A DNA stretch of 64,000 nucleotides from Desulfomonile tiedjei (GCA_016218715.1 JACRDG010000112.1:124001-188000); one strand, 5' to 3'. Shown: positions 7,778 to 17,632, numbered from the stretch's first letter. Program-made: numbers and translations. Notes: generated by a model from the sequence alone, not told the origin.

Positions 7778-10700
7778 ATGCGGATCGCACCCCCCATGAG
7801 CGAGCACGTTCGAGACAAGAGGCGCTCCTCGGGAGATACGGACTCCAGAATGAAAGCCCTGCGGCAACAGGTAGAATCCCTTCTAGGCCGGATAGAGGAA
7901 CTCCAGTCAGCAAACGTACAGTTGCGGCAAGCAAACCTGGAACTGACGGATTCCAGAGACAAGTACCTCGATCTCTACGACTTTGCCCCCATCGGCTATT
8001 TCCTGCTCGAACCGGACGGGATCATCCTCGACGTGAATCTTGCCGGAACGAACCTTCTCGCCATGCCCAAGTGGTCGTTGATCCGTAAGCCTTTTGCGCT
8101 GTTTGTTCTCGAGGAGGACCGGGAGATTTTTGAGGCCCATTTTCGGCTGGCTTTCGAGACCCTTGCGGTTCAGGAATGCGAAATTCGACTGGTACGTGCA
8201 ATCGCCGGTACGTTTCACGCCCACGTCGAAAGTCGTGCCGTCCAATATGAGAACGGTGCCAAGAAACTCTGCCGCATCGTCGTATCCGATGCCTCCAAAT
8301 TGCAGCGCGCGGCCGAGACCATCGTCGAGAACGAGAAGAGGTTCAGACAGGTCTACGACAACGCACCGGTCATGATGCATTCCATCGATCGACACGGCAT
8401 CCTGCGCAACGTCAACAAGAAATGGCTTACCGAAATGGGGTACGAGCGAAGCGAGGTCATCGGCAAGAGTGTCGAACTCGTCATGACCCCCGATGCGAGG
8501 GTCGCACTGGCCCGGAACCTCTACCAATTCTGGGACAGCGGAAGGATATCGGATCTCGAGTACCAGTACATCAAGAAGGACGGATCGATCATCGACGTCC
8601 TTCTTGACTCGGTAGCGGTGTACGACGCGGTCTGGGGTCAAGTGAGCCTGTCGGTGATGCGCAACGTCACCTACCGGAAACAGGCCGAAGAGTCACTTCG
8701 GCAGAGCGAAGCCCGCTACCGGGCACTGTTCGAGAACATCAGCAACGGCGTCGCCATCTATAGAGCCGTCAATGAGGCGGAAGATTTCGTCCTCCTCGAT
8801 TTCAACCGCGCGGCCGAGAGAATAGACCACATCAGTCGAGAGGATCTCCTGGGGAAGAGTGTCATCAAGGCATTTCCCGGCATCAAGGACTTCGGTCTGT
8901 TCGAGGTGCTCCAGCGCGTGTGGCGCACCGGACAACCGGAACATTTTCCAACTAAACTCTACAAGGAAGGACGCTTGGGCGGCTGGCGCGAGAACTTCGT
9001 ATACAAACTGCCGACCCAGGAGATTGTTACCGTGTACAGTGACGAAACCGACCGCAAACTCGCGGAAGAGGCCTTGCGTCAAAGCGAAGAGCGCTACCGC
9101 AGCATCGGCGAGCTTATCCCGTACGGTGCATGGGTTGCAGGTAGTGACCCCGGTGCCACCTATGTGAGCCAGAGCTTCCTCGATATGGTCGGTCTGACGT
9201 TGGAGGAGTACAAGACCTTTGGCTGGATAGACCGGTTACCGTCCGAAGACGCACACAAGACCATGTCCCTTTGGAAGCATTGTGCCCAAACCGGCGATAT
9301 GTGGGACGTGGAGTACCGCATTCGTGACCGGCACGGCAGGTACCGATGGATCTTGAGCCGTGGCATACCGATTCGTAACGACAGGGGAGACATCGTCTCG
9401 TGGGTCGGGATCAACCTGGACATCAGTGACCGGAAACGATCGGAGCACGAACTGAGGACGAGCGAAGAGCGTTTTCGCGCCATCTTCGAAGGAGCTCGCG
9501 ACTGCATTTATATTCAGGACCGCTCTCTGCGGTACACCCATGTCAATCCCGCCATGGAAAAACTCTTCGGGCTCCCTGCCTCCCAGATCATAGGGCGCAG
9601 CCCGGAAGATCTCTATGGTGAAGAGGCCGGTAGACGTGTCCGTGAAGTGGATCTGCGAGTCCTGGCTGGCGAATCGGTCGAAGAGGAACATACCCGGCCG
9701 ATCAACGGCGTTGAAATCACCTTCCATGACATCAGAGTACCGCTCCGAAACAGCGAAGGGGTGATCATAGGAACATGCGGTTTCGCCCGCAACATCACTG
9801 AACGAAAGAAGGCCGAACCTCACCGGATCGCCTTCCGTGAATGCGCCTCGGAGGCGATGCACGCTACCCTCGCCCAGGCGCGCTATGCCGCGGCCAAGGA
9901 CAGCATCGTCCTCTTACAGGGGGAAAGCGGTAGTGGCAAAGACTATCTCGCTCGGTGGATACACGACCGGTCTAGACGGGCGGACGGTCCTTTCTTTGCG
10001 GTCAATTGTGCCGCAATTCCCCATGACTTGGCCGAGTCCGAGCTGTTCGGTCATGAACGAGGAGCCTTCACCGGAGCGCTCGGGCGAAAGAGAGGCCTTC
10101 TGGAACTTGCCGAAGGCGGAACGCTGCTGCTCAACGAAATCGGCGAACTCTCCCTCGCCCTGCAATCAAAGCTGCTGGCATTCCTCGATACACGGTCGTT
10201 TCTCAGGGTTGGGGGTGAGAAGCAGATTCGAGTGAACGCGCGCCTCATTGCAGCGACCCATAGGGATCTCGAAGGCGAAGTAGGCAAGGGGCGTTTTCTG
10301 GAAGCGCTCTTCTATCGCCTGAACGTCTTTTCCATTTCAGTACCACCCCTGCGCGAACGACGGGAAGACATCCCGCTTCTCGTCGAAGAGATCTTGTCCC
10401 AGCTCTCCTCTGAGATGCAACTCTCCTACATCCCCAAGCCGGACCAAGAATCTTTGGACGCGCTCCTGAGCTACCACTGGCCTGGGAACGTGCGGGAATT
10501 GCGCAACGTCCTCGAGCGATCCCTGATGCTCTCTGGGGGCGGACGCCTGAACGTGGTCCTCCCTCTCGCACCCGGGATCAGGGAAAGCTGGTCGCACAGG
10601 GTGTTGTTTCCAGATGAGCGCAGCCTTCACGACGTAACCGACGAAGTGATTCGGTCGCTTTGTGAAGAGGCGCTGCGCCGGTCAAACGGGGTCCGAAACG

Positions 10701-10786
10701 GTGCTGCGCGGATGTTGCGAATATCGCGCGATTCCCTGTACCGCTACATGAAACGGTTTGGTCTTGAGCGCGAAGATGAGTCATGA
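7778..10786 (+). CDS. Sigma-54-dependent activator with five PAS domains
   Basis: A 1002-residue bacterial enhancer-binding protein. A coiled coil (about 25-60) leads to five PAS domains starting near residues 62, 186, 310, 437 and 562, spaced about 124 residues, which probably sense small ligands or redox state. The AAA+ domain follows (about 690-930) with Walker A GESGSGKD near 715, the sigma-54 contact loop GAFTGA near 761 and a Walker B of [10 protein letters not shown], where the first acid is Asn. A Fis-type helix-turn-helix ends it ([25 protein letters not shown]). ATG 7796 is an alternative start; neither has a strong ribosome site. A sigma-54 promoter lies 200 bases downstream. Confidence 0.92.
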   Translation: MRIAPPMSEHVRDKRRSSGDTDSRMKALRQQVESLLGRIEELQSANVQLRQANLELTDSRDKYLDLYDFAPIGYFLLEPDGIILDVNLAGTNLLAMPKWSLIRKPFALFVLEEDREIFEAHFRLAFETLAVQECEIRLVRAIAGTFHAHVESRAVQYENGAKKLCRIVVSDASKLQRAAETIVENEKRFRQVYDNAPVMMHSIDRHGILRNVNKKWLTEMGYERSEVIGKSVELVMTPDARVALARNLYQFWDSGRISDLEYQYIKKDGSIIDVLLDSVAVYDAVWGQVSLSVMRNVTYRKQAEESLRQSEARYRALFENISNGVAIYRAVNEAEDFVLLDFNRAAERIDHISREDLLGKSVIKAFPGIKDFGLFEVLQRVWRTGQPEHFPTKLYKEGRLGGWRENFVYKLPTQEIVTVYSDETDRKLAEEALRQSEERYRSIGELIPYGAWVAGSDPGATYVSQSFLDMVGLTLEEYKTFGWIDRLPSEDAHKTMSLWKHCAQTGDMWDVEYRIRDRHGRYRWILSRGIPIRNDRGDIVSWVGINLDISDRKRSEHELRTSEERFRAIFEGARDCIYIQDRSLRYTHVNPAMEKLFGLPASQIIGRSPEDLYGEEAGRRVREVDLRVLAGESVEEEHTRPINGVEITFHDIRVPLRNSEGVIIGTCGFARNITERKKAEPHRIAFRECASEAMHATLAQARYAAAKDSIVLLQGESGSGKDYLARWIHDRSRRADGPFFAVNCAAIPHDLAESELFGHERGAFTGALGRKRGLLELAEGGTLLLNEIGELSLALQSKLLAFLDTRSFLRVGGEKQIRVNARLIAATHRDLEGEVGKGRFLEALFYRLNVFSISVPPLRERREDIPLLVEEILSQLSSEMQLSYIPKPDQESLDALLSYHWPGNVRELRNVLERSLMLSGGGRLNVVLPLAPGIRESWSHRVLFPDERSLHDVTDEVIRSLCEEALRRSNGVRNGAARMLRISRDSLYRYMKRFGLEREDES

Positions 10787-10987
10787 GGGGTGAGACATGC
10801 GCGCTTTTCGGATACCCCCGTTCATCGTAAGTACCTGACAATACTACTATCGGTCTGGCGACTGCACGTTTCTCAGTCACCCGACCCCCATTCCGCCTGA
10901 GACGGTGTCCCCGTTCTAAACCGGCCCTGGATGGTTAACCCGCGAGTATTGCAGCGCTATCTCGGGAGCCGACGATTCAAGAAGCCA

Positions 10988-11003
10988 TGGCATACATTTT
11001 GCT
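10988..11003 (+). promoter_or_regulatory. Sigma-54 (-24/-12) promoter
   Basis: TGGCAT, five bases, then TTGCT matches the TGGCAC-N5-TTGCW consensus at all but one position. It sits 200 bases after the stop of the sigma-54 activator gene and points toward the small gene at 11316, about 300 bases further on. The 10787-11315 region has no other recognisable gene; a reading frame at 10931-11383 has no family resemblance. Confidence 0.65.
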
Positions 11004-11315
11004 TCGCATATTTCGGCGGGTTATATAAATTCGCGCTTAAACGACAGCCTTTGTTGCCACCGCTTCCAGCGAGTTTTCGGAGTGAAATTCGTCACGCCAG
11101 CGGCGTGAGGTTCGGGGGGAGGAGAACCGCAGGAAGAGGAATCGAGAACTGGAGTTGGAACTATTATCTGAAGGCGCAGTCTTACATTGAGGAGGTAGTC
11201 TGGTTCACCACGCTCACGATTTTTCCACAAACACTGACCGGCGATGGGGTCCGAGTAAGAGGGTTCGTTGTGTGCATTGTTGCCATGGCTGGTTCATTGA
11301 TGAAAGGAGTGAGTG

Positions 11316-11594
11316 ATGCGAGCGGAGAAGCAGATAGACGACCTGATCGAGGCCGGCTGGCACGTTCTTCTGAGCGATTTTGATTCCACGGCGTTTCAGA
11401 ACTGGAGGAAACAGGCGTTTGATTGCCTCAATGCTCTGTGCGGTCCTGATCATACGTACACGCAATACTTCAAGCATTATGTCCAGGAGCAGCGCGAAGC
11501 AAACCTCTTGACGGGAAAAGGGATCCTGATTGCGGCCAAGGAGTCTATGAGAGGAAGCCCGACTCCGCAGGAATCCATTATCTTGGACAGCTAG
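11316..11594 (+). CDS. Conserved small hypothetical protein
   Basis: A 92-residue protein with a good ribosome site (AGGAG, six bases before ATG 11316). The segment FDSTAFQNWRKQAFDCLNAL followed by GPDHTYTQYF looks like a short helical module that recurs in hypothetical proteins of related bacteria, sometimes in phage or accessory contexts; this is from memory. No function can be named. It is the first gene after the sigma-54 promoter, so it may be a target of the activator gene upstream. Confidence 0.6.
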   Translation: MRAEKQIDDLIEAGWHVLLSDFDSTAFQNWRKQAFDCLNALCGPDHTYTQYFKHYVQEQREANLLTGKGILIAAKESMRGSPTPQESIILDS

Positions 11595-11694
11595 ATTCCG
11601 TACAGAATTCGAACCGCAAACAGGGTGACTTTGGGCAGAGCGCGGGATGAGCCCCCGTGGGCGCGCGGTCGTGTGGCTCGCGTGAGGAGTTGTC

Positions 11695-12069
11695 ATGCGA
11701 ATCGCGGTCACAGCAACAGGTACCAAGCTCGATTCCGAAGTGGACCCGCGGTTCGCCCGTGCCTGCTACATCCTCATTTTTGATTCAGAAGGAATGCTCG
11801 TCGAAGCGGTGGACAACCGGAGGAACGTGGCCACGGTTCACTCTCCGAGCGCCTATGTGTGCAAGCTTCTCGTGGAAAAGAAAGTCGATCTGCTCCTCAC
11901 CGGGACGTGCGGAACCGCTGCTTTGAAGAGCCTGAGCACCGCGGGGATCAGAGTTGCGTTCGAAACGTGGGGCACGACGGTTCGCGGCGCGCTCGAACAG
12001 CTCAGGGTCGATGCGAAGCCGTCGGAGAGCCCCGCTGCCGTATCGCACTTCACCTCTCGCCCCGGCTGA
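11695..12069 (+). CDS. NifX/NifB-family (dinitrogenase cofactor biosynthesis-like) protein
   Basis: A 124-residue single-domain protein of the family that binds iron-molybdenum cofactor or its precursors. The N-terminal MRIAVTATGTKLDSEVDPRFARA and LLLTGTCGTAALKSLSTAGI are family hallmarks, with VRGALEQL near the end. Members occur widely in anaerobes without nitrogenase, often beside P-loop ATPases; no nif gene is present here. The His residues common in the central loop of other members are not obvious. GAGGAG before ATG 11695 supports the start. It may be cotranscribed with the small gene 100 bases upstream. Confidence 0.8.
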   Translation: MRIAVTATGTKLDSEVDPRFARACYILIFDSEGMLVEAVDNRRNVATVHSPSAYVCKLLVEKKVDLLLTGTCGTAALKSLSTAGIRVAFETWGTTVRGALEQLRVDAKPSESPAAVSHFTSRPG

Positions 12070-12098
12070 GCATTCCCGGGATCCGGAATGCCGACAGA

Positions 12099-12959
12099 CT
12101 ATCCTTTGTCCTCGAGATCAAAATCCGGATAGAGCTTCTTGGCACATTCAGGGCATATTCCGTGGCTGAAATCCGCCTCCGAGTGGTCGCTAATGTATGC
12201 CTCAATTTGTCGCCAGTATCCCCGATCGTCACGTATCCGTTTGCAGGACGCACAAATCGGCAGGAGACCGCTGAGCCGCTTCACTTCCGCCAGCGCGCGC
12301 TGAAGCTCCTGAATGAGTCGTTCTCTTTCTTCCTCCGCACGCTTGCGCTCTGCTATTTCGAGCGTGAGGCGGTCATTGACCGCTCTCAGCTCCTTGTTGG
12401 CGTTCTCGAACTCACATTTGTTCATCACAGCCGTTTCGAACGATGACAGGAGCAGATCCACAATTTGCATTCGTTCGGGGGTGAGGAAATGCTTTCGCCC
12501 CGCGAAGAAGATTTCCATGACCAGTCCGGCCGCTGACTGCTTTCTGAGGTCGGTATTGATGAGCAAGTACTGGATCCGCGACAGCAGTTCTTTTTCTTGA
12601 TACGGTTTGGTTATGAAATTGTCTGCGCCGCATTGAAGCCCGCGCAGAATGTCGACGGGGTCGGTGAGCGCGGTAACGAGGATGACGGGTACCCCTCGGA
12701 GCCGTTCGTCGTTCTTGATCAGGCGACAGAGTTCGTACCCGTCGAAACCCGGCATCATGATGTCGCTGACGACGAGGGTGGGAGTGTGTCCTTCGAGGTA
12801 GTCCATGGCCTGCCGGCCGTCATGGGCGATGGAAACATGGTACCCGGCCAGTTCGAGAGTTCTTTGCAGGCAGAGGGCCTGGGTCGGACTGTCCTCCACG
12901 ACGAGAACTTCGACCTGGGAACTATCGATAGATGGGGGGTACCCCGCGCCGAGTGCCAT
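12099..12959 (-). CDS. Response regulator with coiled coil and C-terminal Cys-rich tail
   Basis: A 286-residue protein. A receiver domain fills about residues 15-135 (LVVEDSPTQ, phospho-acceptor Asp in VVSDIMMPGFDG, K in FITKPY). A helical GAF-like or coiled-coil stretch follows (ERKRAEEERERLIQELQRAL). The tail SGLLPICASCKRIRDDRGYW...HSEADFSHGICPECAKKLYP has C-x2-C and C-x2-C pairs and occurs at the end of many histidine kinases and REC proteins of this group; it may bind metal. There is no kinase or DNA-binding domain. ATG 12959 has GAGG seven bases upstream; GTG 12965 is also in frame. Confidence 0.85.
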   Translation of the reverse strand: MALGAGYPPSIDSSQVEVLVVEDSPTQALCLQRTLELAGYHVSIAHDGRQAMDYLEGHTPTLVVSDIMMPGFDGYELCRLIKNDERLRGVPVILVTALTDPVDILRGLQCGADNFITKPYQEKELLSRIQYLLINTDLRKQSAAGLVMEIFFAGRKHFLTPERMQIVDLLLSSFETAVMNKCEFENANKELRAVNDRLTLEIAERKRAEEERERLIQELQRALAEVKRLSGLLPICASCKRIRDDRGYWRQIEAYISDHSEADFSHGICPECAKKLYPDFDLEDKG

Positions 12960-13571
12960 ATCCACGCCTCGTTCCTTTTCTGGGCAGCACCGGTCCGGCA
13001 GATTCGCCTCAGCCGTTGGCCGTGCGACAACCGCACTCCACCTGCCCGCGACCGGCCCGTAACGTACATGGGGCCTTTGTCACGCTCGCGGAATTTTCAT
13101 GTGCCGAGGATTCCCGCAGTACGCATCCTGCGCGGTACGGTATCGTTTCAGCCAATGACAATCAATATAATTCTTTTACCATATACAGCACGGATTGTCA
13201 CCGGCACTCATGCATTCTTAACAAATCAGCGGCGCATGGTCCTGCCTCTCGCCGGGGTTTCATCCAATGCGGAGCGGGAATCGCACTCGCCCGATGCGGC
13301 GGCATTGCCGCGAGCGATTCTCTTGTCAGATCGTGGGCGACCCTGCGAATAGAACAGGTGGACGAACCCTCGCGCATACCCGGCCGGCTCTTGTTGAACA
13401 CCCTGATTGCCGAGACCCTGGTGCGGGAAAGGGCCTGCGGGTGTATACTGAACAGCCGCAGGAACATGAACTTCAAGGATGCGGTACGGAGCAGGTGGGG
13501 AGCCACCGGGAACAGCGAGTTGGCAGGCAGTGTCAGTACAGGTAGTGGGCCCCACAGGAAGGAGCGATGCT
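12960..13571. other. Divergent intergenic region without a gene
   Basis: Six hundred bases separate the REC gene from the secreted FecR-domain gene. The middle (about 13150-13200) is AT-rich (CAATCAATATAATTC), unlike its surroundings, and may hold promoters for either side, but no well-spaced -35/-10 pair is convincing. Short reading frames here match nothing. Confidence 0.4.
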
Positions 13572-16424
13572 ATGAATAGGCAGACCTCAAGGCTGCGGTT
13601 CAGGAGACTCATGGTTGTTATTGTCGCGTTCGGGCTTGTCTCCTGGTCATGGCCCGATCAATCATATTCTCAAGGTTCTTCTGCTGGTGGCGCCGTTGTG
13701 GAAGCCGTGGAGGGTCAGGCCGCGATTACCCGGGATGATGGCCAAGACGAGAAGAACCTCGGACGAGGAAGCTCGGTCAACCCTTGGGAATTGGTTACGA
13801 CCAGAGAAAAAAGCAAACTGCTCCTCGGCCTGGAGAGAGGTCCGCTCGTATCCATGGGCGAGTTCTCCAGCGTGACGATCGCTCCCGAACAGGACGCTAC
13901 CCGCGGCGGTGAAATCCCCTCCATTCAGGTTGTAGAAGGTGTCGTGCGCGCCACCAGGAGGACCGACACCGGCGCTCAGCCCCATCCATTTTCTATTGCG
14001 ACCCCTGTCGTTTCCATCCGGCCCGAATCGGACGATCAGCCGGTGGATGTGGTGGTCGAGGTATACGACCCTGCTACGACGGTGGTGACCGTGGTTTCCG
14101 GTAACGTCAAGATCCGGAATCTCACTACCGGGGATCAAACTGAACGAACCCTTACCCCGTGCAGTACCGTCTACGTGGATCGGGAAAAGACAGGCTTCGA
14201 ACCCATCAGGGGAACCTCCTCCAACGTGAACCGCCTGATCGAACAAAGTACCATCACAGGCACCGTTTACGCGGACGCGAGCGCGTGCGAGCGCCCTGCG
14301 GTTGCAACGCAGCCGCCTCCCGAGCCCCTTCCTGAGGCGCCTCCACTCGGCGTCTCGCCAGGCGTGGGCTATCCGGGCGAATCGTATTGGTACGTGCAGA
14401 ATTGGGACTTCCTGGACTCCTATCTCGATGAGCCGATCGATGTGAGGCCTATAGCAGGCGGATTCTACTTCATCATCCCCGAGATTGGGGAGTGTTTCGT
14501 GCCGTACCCGGTCGGCGTGACCTGGGTTGTCGATCCGGTAGTCGTGGTCCCGTACATCAGGTACGTCTGTCTCGGGCGAGCCATCCATCACTACCGCCAC
14601 TGGGTTGGGGACCTTGGATATCGCGAGCGGGAGCTTCTCTATCTGGCCTCGATGTACCGCCGGACCCATCATTGGGATCGTTGGTGGGAAGTACGCCGAG
14701 ATTTGGATCACCTACGTTTCAGGCGACACTGGGCTGAGTCACGGATCGCCAGCTTCGAAAAGAAAGGCAAAGCCTTCGAGAGCGACCAACGGCGGTTCGC
14801 CAATCGTGTGCCCCGCGGCCTCAACCTCGCAGACACGGTCGCGAACTCGTTCAACAACCCTCGGAACATTCATGCCGTCCAGAATTTCACCAAGCAGATG
14901 ACACACCAGGAGAATGTAGTCAAAGAGTTGGCCGGCGTATCCCAACGGAACTTGCAGCAAATGCGGTCTAAGCTTGTCGCACAGCGTGACCCTGCGGCCC
15001 GGTTGGCCATGCGGACAGAGCTTGCCAAGCTCCGGACCGATCTTGACCGAGGCAAGCTCCCGATTTCAAATCATCAAACCCAACTGAAGGGCCTCGTGAC
15101 CAAACTTGAAGCCGAACGAGACCCCGCTGCCCAGAAGCGACTCAACGCGGAGCTTTCGGGAGAGCTGAAGAAGTTCCAGCCCGCGACCAGAGAAGACGTG
15201 CTGAACCCGAATCAGCTCACCTCCCTGAAACAGGCGGTGGCGGCCGCGCCGGATCCTGCCAACCGGCAGCGTCTCCAAAGCCATTTTGCCGAACTGGAGA
15301 AGCTTGTTGAAACCAGGAAACACGACGATGCCACAAAAGGGAAGATCCAGGAGCTGAATGCAACGGCGGCCGCGGAGAAAGACCTCCGAAAACGGACCTC
15401 CATCCTGAACGACGCAGCGGACCTCTCCAAGCGTCTCCTGCCCCGAGAGCCGGGCAAAGCCGGCCTCCCCGCTGGGCCGAGCGCGCTTGTACCGCCGACC
15501 GTGATACCGAAACCCGGCGAGCGCGGTCCGGCGGTTCAGCAGCCACAGGAGGAGCAGAAGAAACAGACCGACCTCATGCGACAACAGCAGGAAGAAAAGG
15601 CCCGAAGTGCGTTGCAGCAGCAACGCCTTGACAAGGAGCGACAGCAGCAGCTCCAACTCCAGGAAGAGCAGAAGAAACAGACTGACCTCATGCGACAACA
15701 GCAGGAAGATAAAGCCCGAAGTGCGTTGCAGCAGCAACGGCTTGACAAGGAGCGACAGCAGCAGCTCCATCGCCAGGAAGAGCAGAAGAAACAAACCGAC
15801 CTCATGCGACAACAGCAGGAAGACAAAGCCCGAAGTGCGTTGCAGAAGCAACGGCTTGACAAGGAGCGACAGCAGCAGCTCCAACTCCAGGAAGAGCAGA
15901 AGAAACAGACCGACCTCATGCGACAACAGCAGGAAGATAAAAGCCGGAAGGCGTTGCAGCAGCAACGGCTCAACCAGGAGAGTCAACTCCAACAACAGCG
16001 ACAAGAAGAAGTCCGACAACGGGCAGAAAAGATGAAGCGAGAGCAGGAGGAACGCAAGTGGCAGGCAGACCGTCTGCAACAGCAGGAGCAAACCCGACGC
16101 CAGGAACAGATACGTCTGCAGCAACAGCAGCAACAACAACTGCAACGCCAGCAACAGCTACGATTGCAGGAACAACAGCAACAACAGGAGCGGATACGTC
16201 AGCAGCAACTCCAGCGACAGCAGTTCACGCCGCAACCGCAGCCGCAGCGTGCCCCATCGCCGGGATTCGACGTTCGCCAGCAGCAGATCCCTCAGCAGAC
16301 GTACAAGCCGCCTTCACCGCAACCGCAGCCGCAGCCTCGCGTAGTGCCCCAGCAGAAGCCGAGCCCGCCAAAGCCTGCCGGACCACAGGGTCAGCAAGGC
16401 ATGGATCAGCAAGGGCCCAAGTGA
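13572..16424 (+). CDS. Secreted FecR-domain protein with Gln-rich tandem-repeat tail
   Basis: A 950-residue exported protein. An N-terminal signal peptide (LMVVIVAFGLVSWSW) precedes a FecR-like beta domain: VEAVEGQAAITRDDG, LGRGSSVNPWELVTTREKSKLLLGLERG, then a second strand set near TVVTVVSGNVKIRN. A Pro-rich and aromatic segment follows, then a long charged coiled-coil region (about 390-650). Next comes a 38-residue unit repeated four times in a Gln/Lys/Arg-rich coil, and a Gln/Pro-rich tail. Similar proteins are found in delta-proteobacteria; the role, perhaps envelope binding, is unknown. GGAAGGAG before ATG 13572 sets the start. The opposite-strand Leu-rich frame is a shadow. Confidence 0.75.
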   Translation: MNRQTSRLRFRRLMVVIVAFGLVSWSWPDQSYSQGSSAGGAVVEAVEGQAAITRDDGQDEKNLGRGSSVNPWELVTTREKSKLLLGLERGPLVSMGEFSSVTIAPEQDATRGGEIPSIQVVEGVVRATRRTDTGAQPHPFSIATPVVSIRPESDDQPVDVVVEVYDPATTVVTVVSGNVKIRNLTTGDQTERTLTPCSTVYVDREKTGFEPIRGTSSNVNRLIEQSTITGTVYADASACERPAVATQPPPEPLPEAPPLGVSPGVGYPGESYWYVQNWDFLDSYLDEPIDVRPIAGGFYFIIPEIGECFVPYPVGVTWVVDPVVVVPYIRYVCLGRAIHHYRHWVGDLGYRERELLYLASMYRRTHHWDRWWEVRRDLDHLRFRRHWAESRIASFEKKGKAFESDQRRFANRVPRGLNLADTVANSFNNPRNIHAVQNFTKQMTHQENVVKELAGVSQRNLQQMRSKLVAQRDPAARLAMRTELAKLRTDLDRGKLPISNHQTQLKGLVTKLEAERDPAAQKRLNAELSGELKKFQPATREDVLNPNQLTSLKQAVAAAPDPANRQRLQSHFAELEKLVETRKHDDATKGKIQELNATAAAEKDLRKRTSILNDAADLSKRLLPREPGKAGLPAGPSALVPPTVIPKPGERGPAVQQPQEEQKKQTDLMRQQQEEKARSALQQQRLDKERQQQLQLQEEQKKQTDLMRQQQEDKARSALQQQRLDKERQQQLHRQEEQKKQTDLMRQQQEDKARSALQKQRLDKERQQQLQLQEEQKKQTDLMRQQQEDKSRKALQQQRLNQESQLQQQRQEEVRQRAEKMKREQEERKWQADRLQQQEQTRRQEQIRLQQQQQQQLQRQQQLRLQEQQQQQERIRQQQLQRQQFTPQPQPQRAPSPGFDVRQQQIPQQTYKPPSPQPQPQPRVVPQQKPSPPKPAGPQGQQGMDQQGPK
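15549..16004 (+). repeat. Four in-frame 114-bp tandem repeats
   Basis: Units begin at 15549, 15663, 15777 and 15891, exactly 114 bases apart, each encoding EEQKKQTDLMRQQQE-type sequence of 38 residues. The first three units are nearly identical at the DNA level and the fourth decays toward its end. This suggests recent expansion by recombination or slippage. Confidence 0.95.
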
Positions 16425-16667
16425 GGTATGGGGAACGCGTTGAACATTTCGGGGGATTCATAGGAGTTGCCGGAACTTCCGACCGATTGTGCTGAGGGAA
16501 CGCCCGCGGGTCGGCGATTTTCCGTAGGCAATCCGAATAGCCGCCTTTCAATGGGTGCCATTGCTGAGTAAGCCCGCAGTGGCTCCCGAACCAGCATCTC
16601 CAGATCCTGAAGGCCAACTCGAGAAAGACAGGATCTCTCGTGGCTGCCATCAGTAAAGGACGACCGT

Positions 16668-17258
16668 TCAGAGTTCCTTCCGATTCTCCAGGGCACGGCT
16701 CAAAGTGAGCGGGTCCGTGTACTCCAACGAACCGCCGATGGGGATACCGTAGGCGATCCGAGAAACCTTCACGGACTGCTCCTTCAAGCGCTCGCCGATG
16801 TACGTGGCAGTTGCCTCCCCTTCGACAGTAGGGTTGAGCGCGAGGACTACTTCCGTGATGGTTCCGGCTTTGACACGCTCCAGGAGTTCAGCCAGCCGGA
16901 TGTCCTCGGGACCGATCGCGTCGAGCGGGGAGAGCACTCCATGGAGAACATGATAGACCCCTCTGAAACTGCCGGTCTTCTCCACCGCCATCAGGTCCAG
17001 AGGGGTCTCCACGACGAGAAGTCGTGTTACGTCGCGGCGTTCATCCGCGCATATCGCGCAGGGGTCCGCATCCGTGAGGTGAAAGCAGGCGGAACAGAGA
17101 CGGAGCGTCTGCTTCACATCTTTAATGGCTCGGATCAGTTCCTGGGTTTCGTCTGGGCTCGCGTTGAGCAGATAGAACGCGTACCGGGTCGCGGTCTTCT
17201 CCCCCACACCGGGGAGGTGCTTCAGGGCCTGAATGAGCTTCTCGAGTGGTCCGATCAT
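16668..17258 (-). CDS. recR: Recombination protein RecR
   Basis: Part of the RecFOR complex that loads RecA on gapped DNA. The 196-residue protein has the family length and layout: N-terminal helix-hairpin-helix (LPGVGEKTATRYAFYLL), four zinc-binding Cys at 55, 58, 67 and 70, then the Toprim domain (LLVVETPLDLMAVEKTG, ALNPTVEGEATATYI) and the YGIPIGGSLEYTDPLTL tail. ATG 17258 follows GAGG. It lies 21 bases after ebfC, the usual pairing. Confidence 0.97.
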   Translation of the reverse strand: MIGPLEKLIQALKHLPGVGEKTATRYAFYLLNASPDETQELIRAIKDVKQTLRLCSACFHLTDADPCAICADERRDVTRLLVVETPLDLMAVEKTGSFRGVYHVLHGVLSPLDAIGPEDIRLAELLERVKAGTITEVVLALNPTVEGEATATYIGERLKEQSVKVSRIAYGIPIGGSLEYTDPLTLSRALENRKEL

Positions 17259-17279
17259 GGAAGCGACCTCAAAGCCTTT

Positions 17280-17591
17280 TCACATCATTCCGGGGATGCG
17301 GACTCCGCCGGTGACTTTGCTCATTTCTCCGGACACGAGCTCCCGCACCTTGCTCAATGCGTCATTGACTGCACCCACGATGAGGCCTTCCAGGAGTTCT
17401 TGGTCGCCGGAATCGAGCAATTCCTTTTCAATTCTTATGGAAACCATCTCCTGAGCACCGGTGAACTCCACCCTCACCATGTCTCCTCCGGCCGCGCCGG
17501 TCACGGTTTTTCCGGCCAGCTCATCCTGAAGGTCCCTGATCTTGGTCTGGAGTCCCTGGGCTTGCTGCAATAGGTCTTTGAAATTGAACAC
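17280..17591 (-). CDS. ebfC: YbaB/EbfC-family nucleoid-associated protein
   Basis: A small DNA-binding protein that forms a tweezer-like dimer. The 103 residues match the family: N-terminal FNFKDLLQQAQGLQTKI helix, central MVRVEFTGAQEMVSIRIEKELL strands and a C-terminal helix ending in the Met/Gly tail. GTG 17591 is chosen because GGAGG lies seven bases upstream and the protein then begins MFNFKDL like its relatives; an ATG at 17606 would put the ribosome site inside the gene. It is transcribed with recR. The dnaX gene that usually precedes this pair is not here. Confidence 0.93.
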   Translation of the reverse strand: MFNFKDLLQQAQGLQTKIRDLQDELAGKTVTGAAGGDMVRVEFTGAQEMVSIRIEKELLDSGDQELLEGLIVGAVNDALSKVRELVSGEMSKVTGGVRIPGMM

Positions 17592-17632
17592 CTGATCAAC
17601 CTCCATGAGGCCCGAAGAGGCCTCCCTCCAAC

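Noticed and set aside
10931-11383. 150-codon plus-strand frame across the sigma-54 promoter
   Set aside because: No family resemblance, no ribosome site, and it overlaps both the promoter and the start of the better-supported 11316 gene.
13662-14711. 349-codon minus-strand frame over the FecR-domain gene
   Set aside because: Shadow frame; the plus-strand gene has a signal peptide, ribosome site and known domain.
15549-16004. Regular 114-bp repeats considered as a CRISPR array
   Set aside because: Units are directly adjacent, without spacers, and encode an in-frame protein repeat.
15066-16154. 362-codon Leu-rich minus-strand frame resembling a membrane protein
   Set aside because: It is the complement of the CAG-rich repeat region; its Leu runs come from reading CTG/CTC opposite Gln codons.
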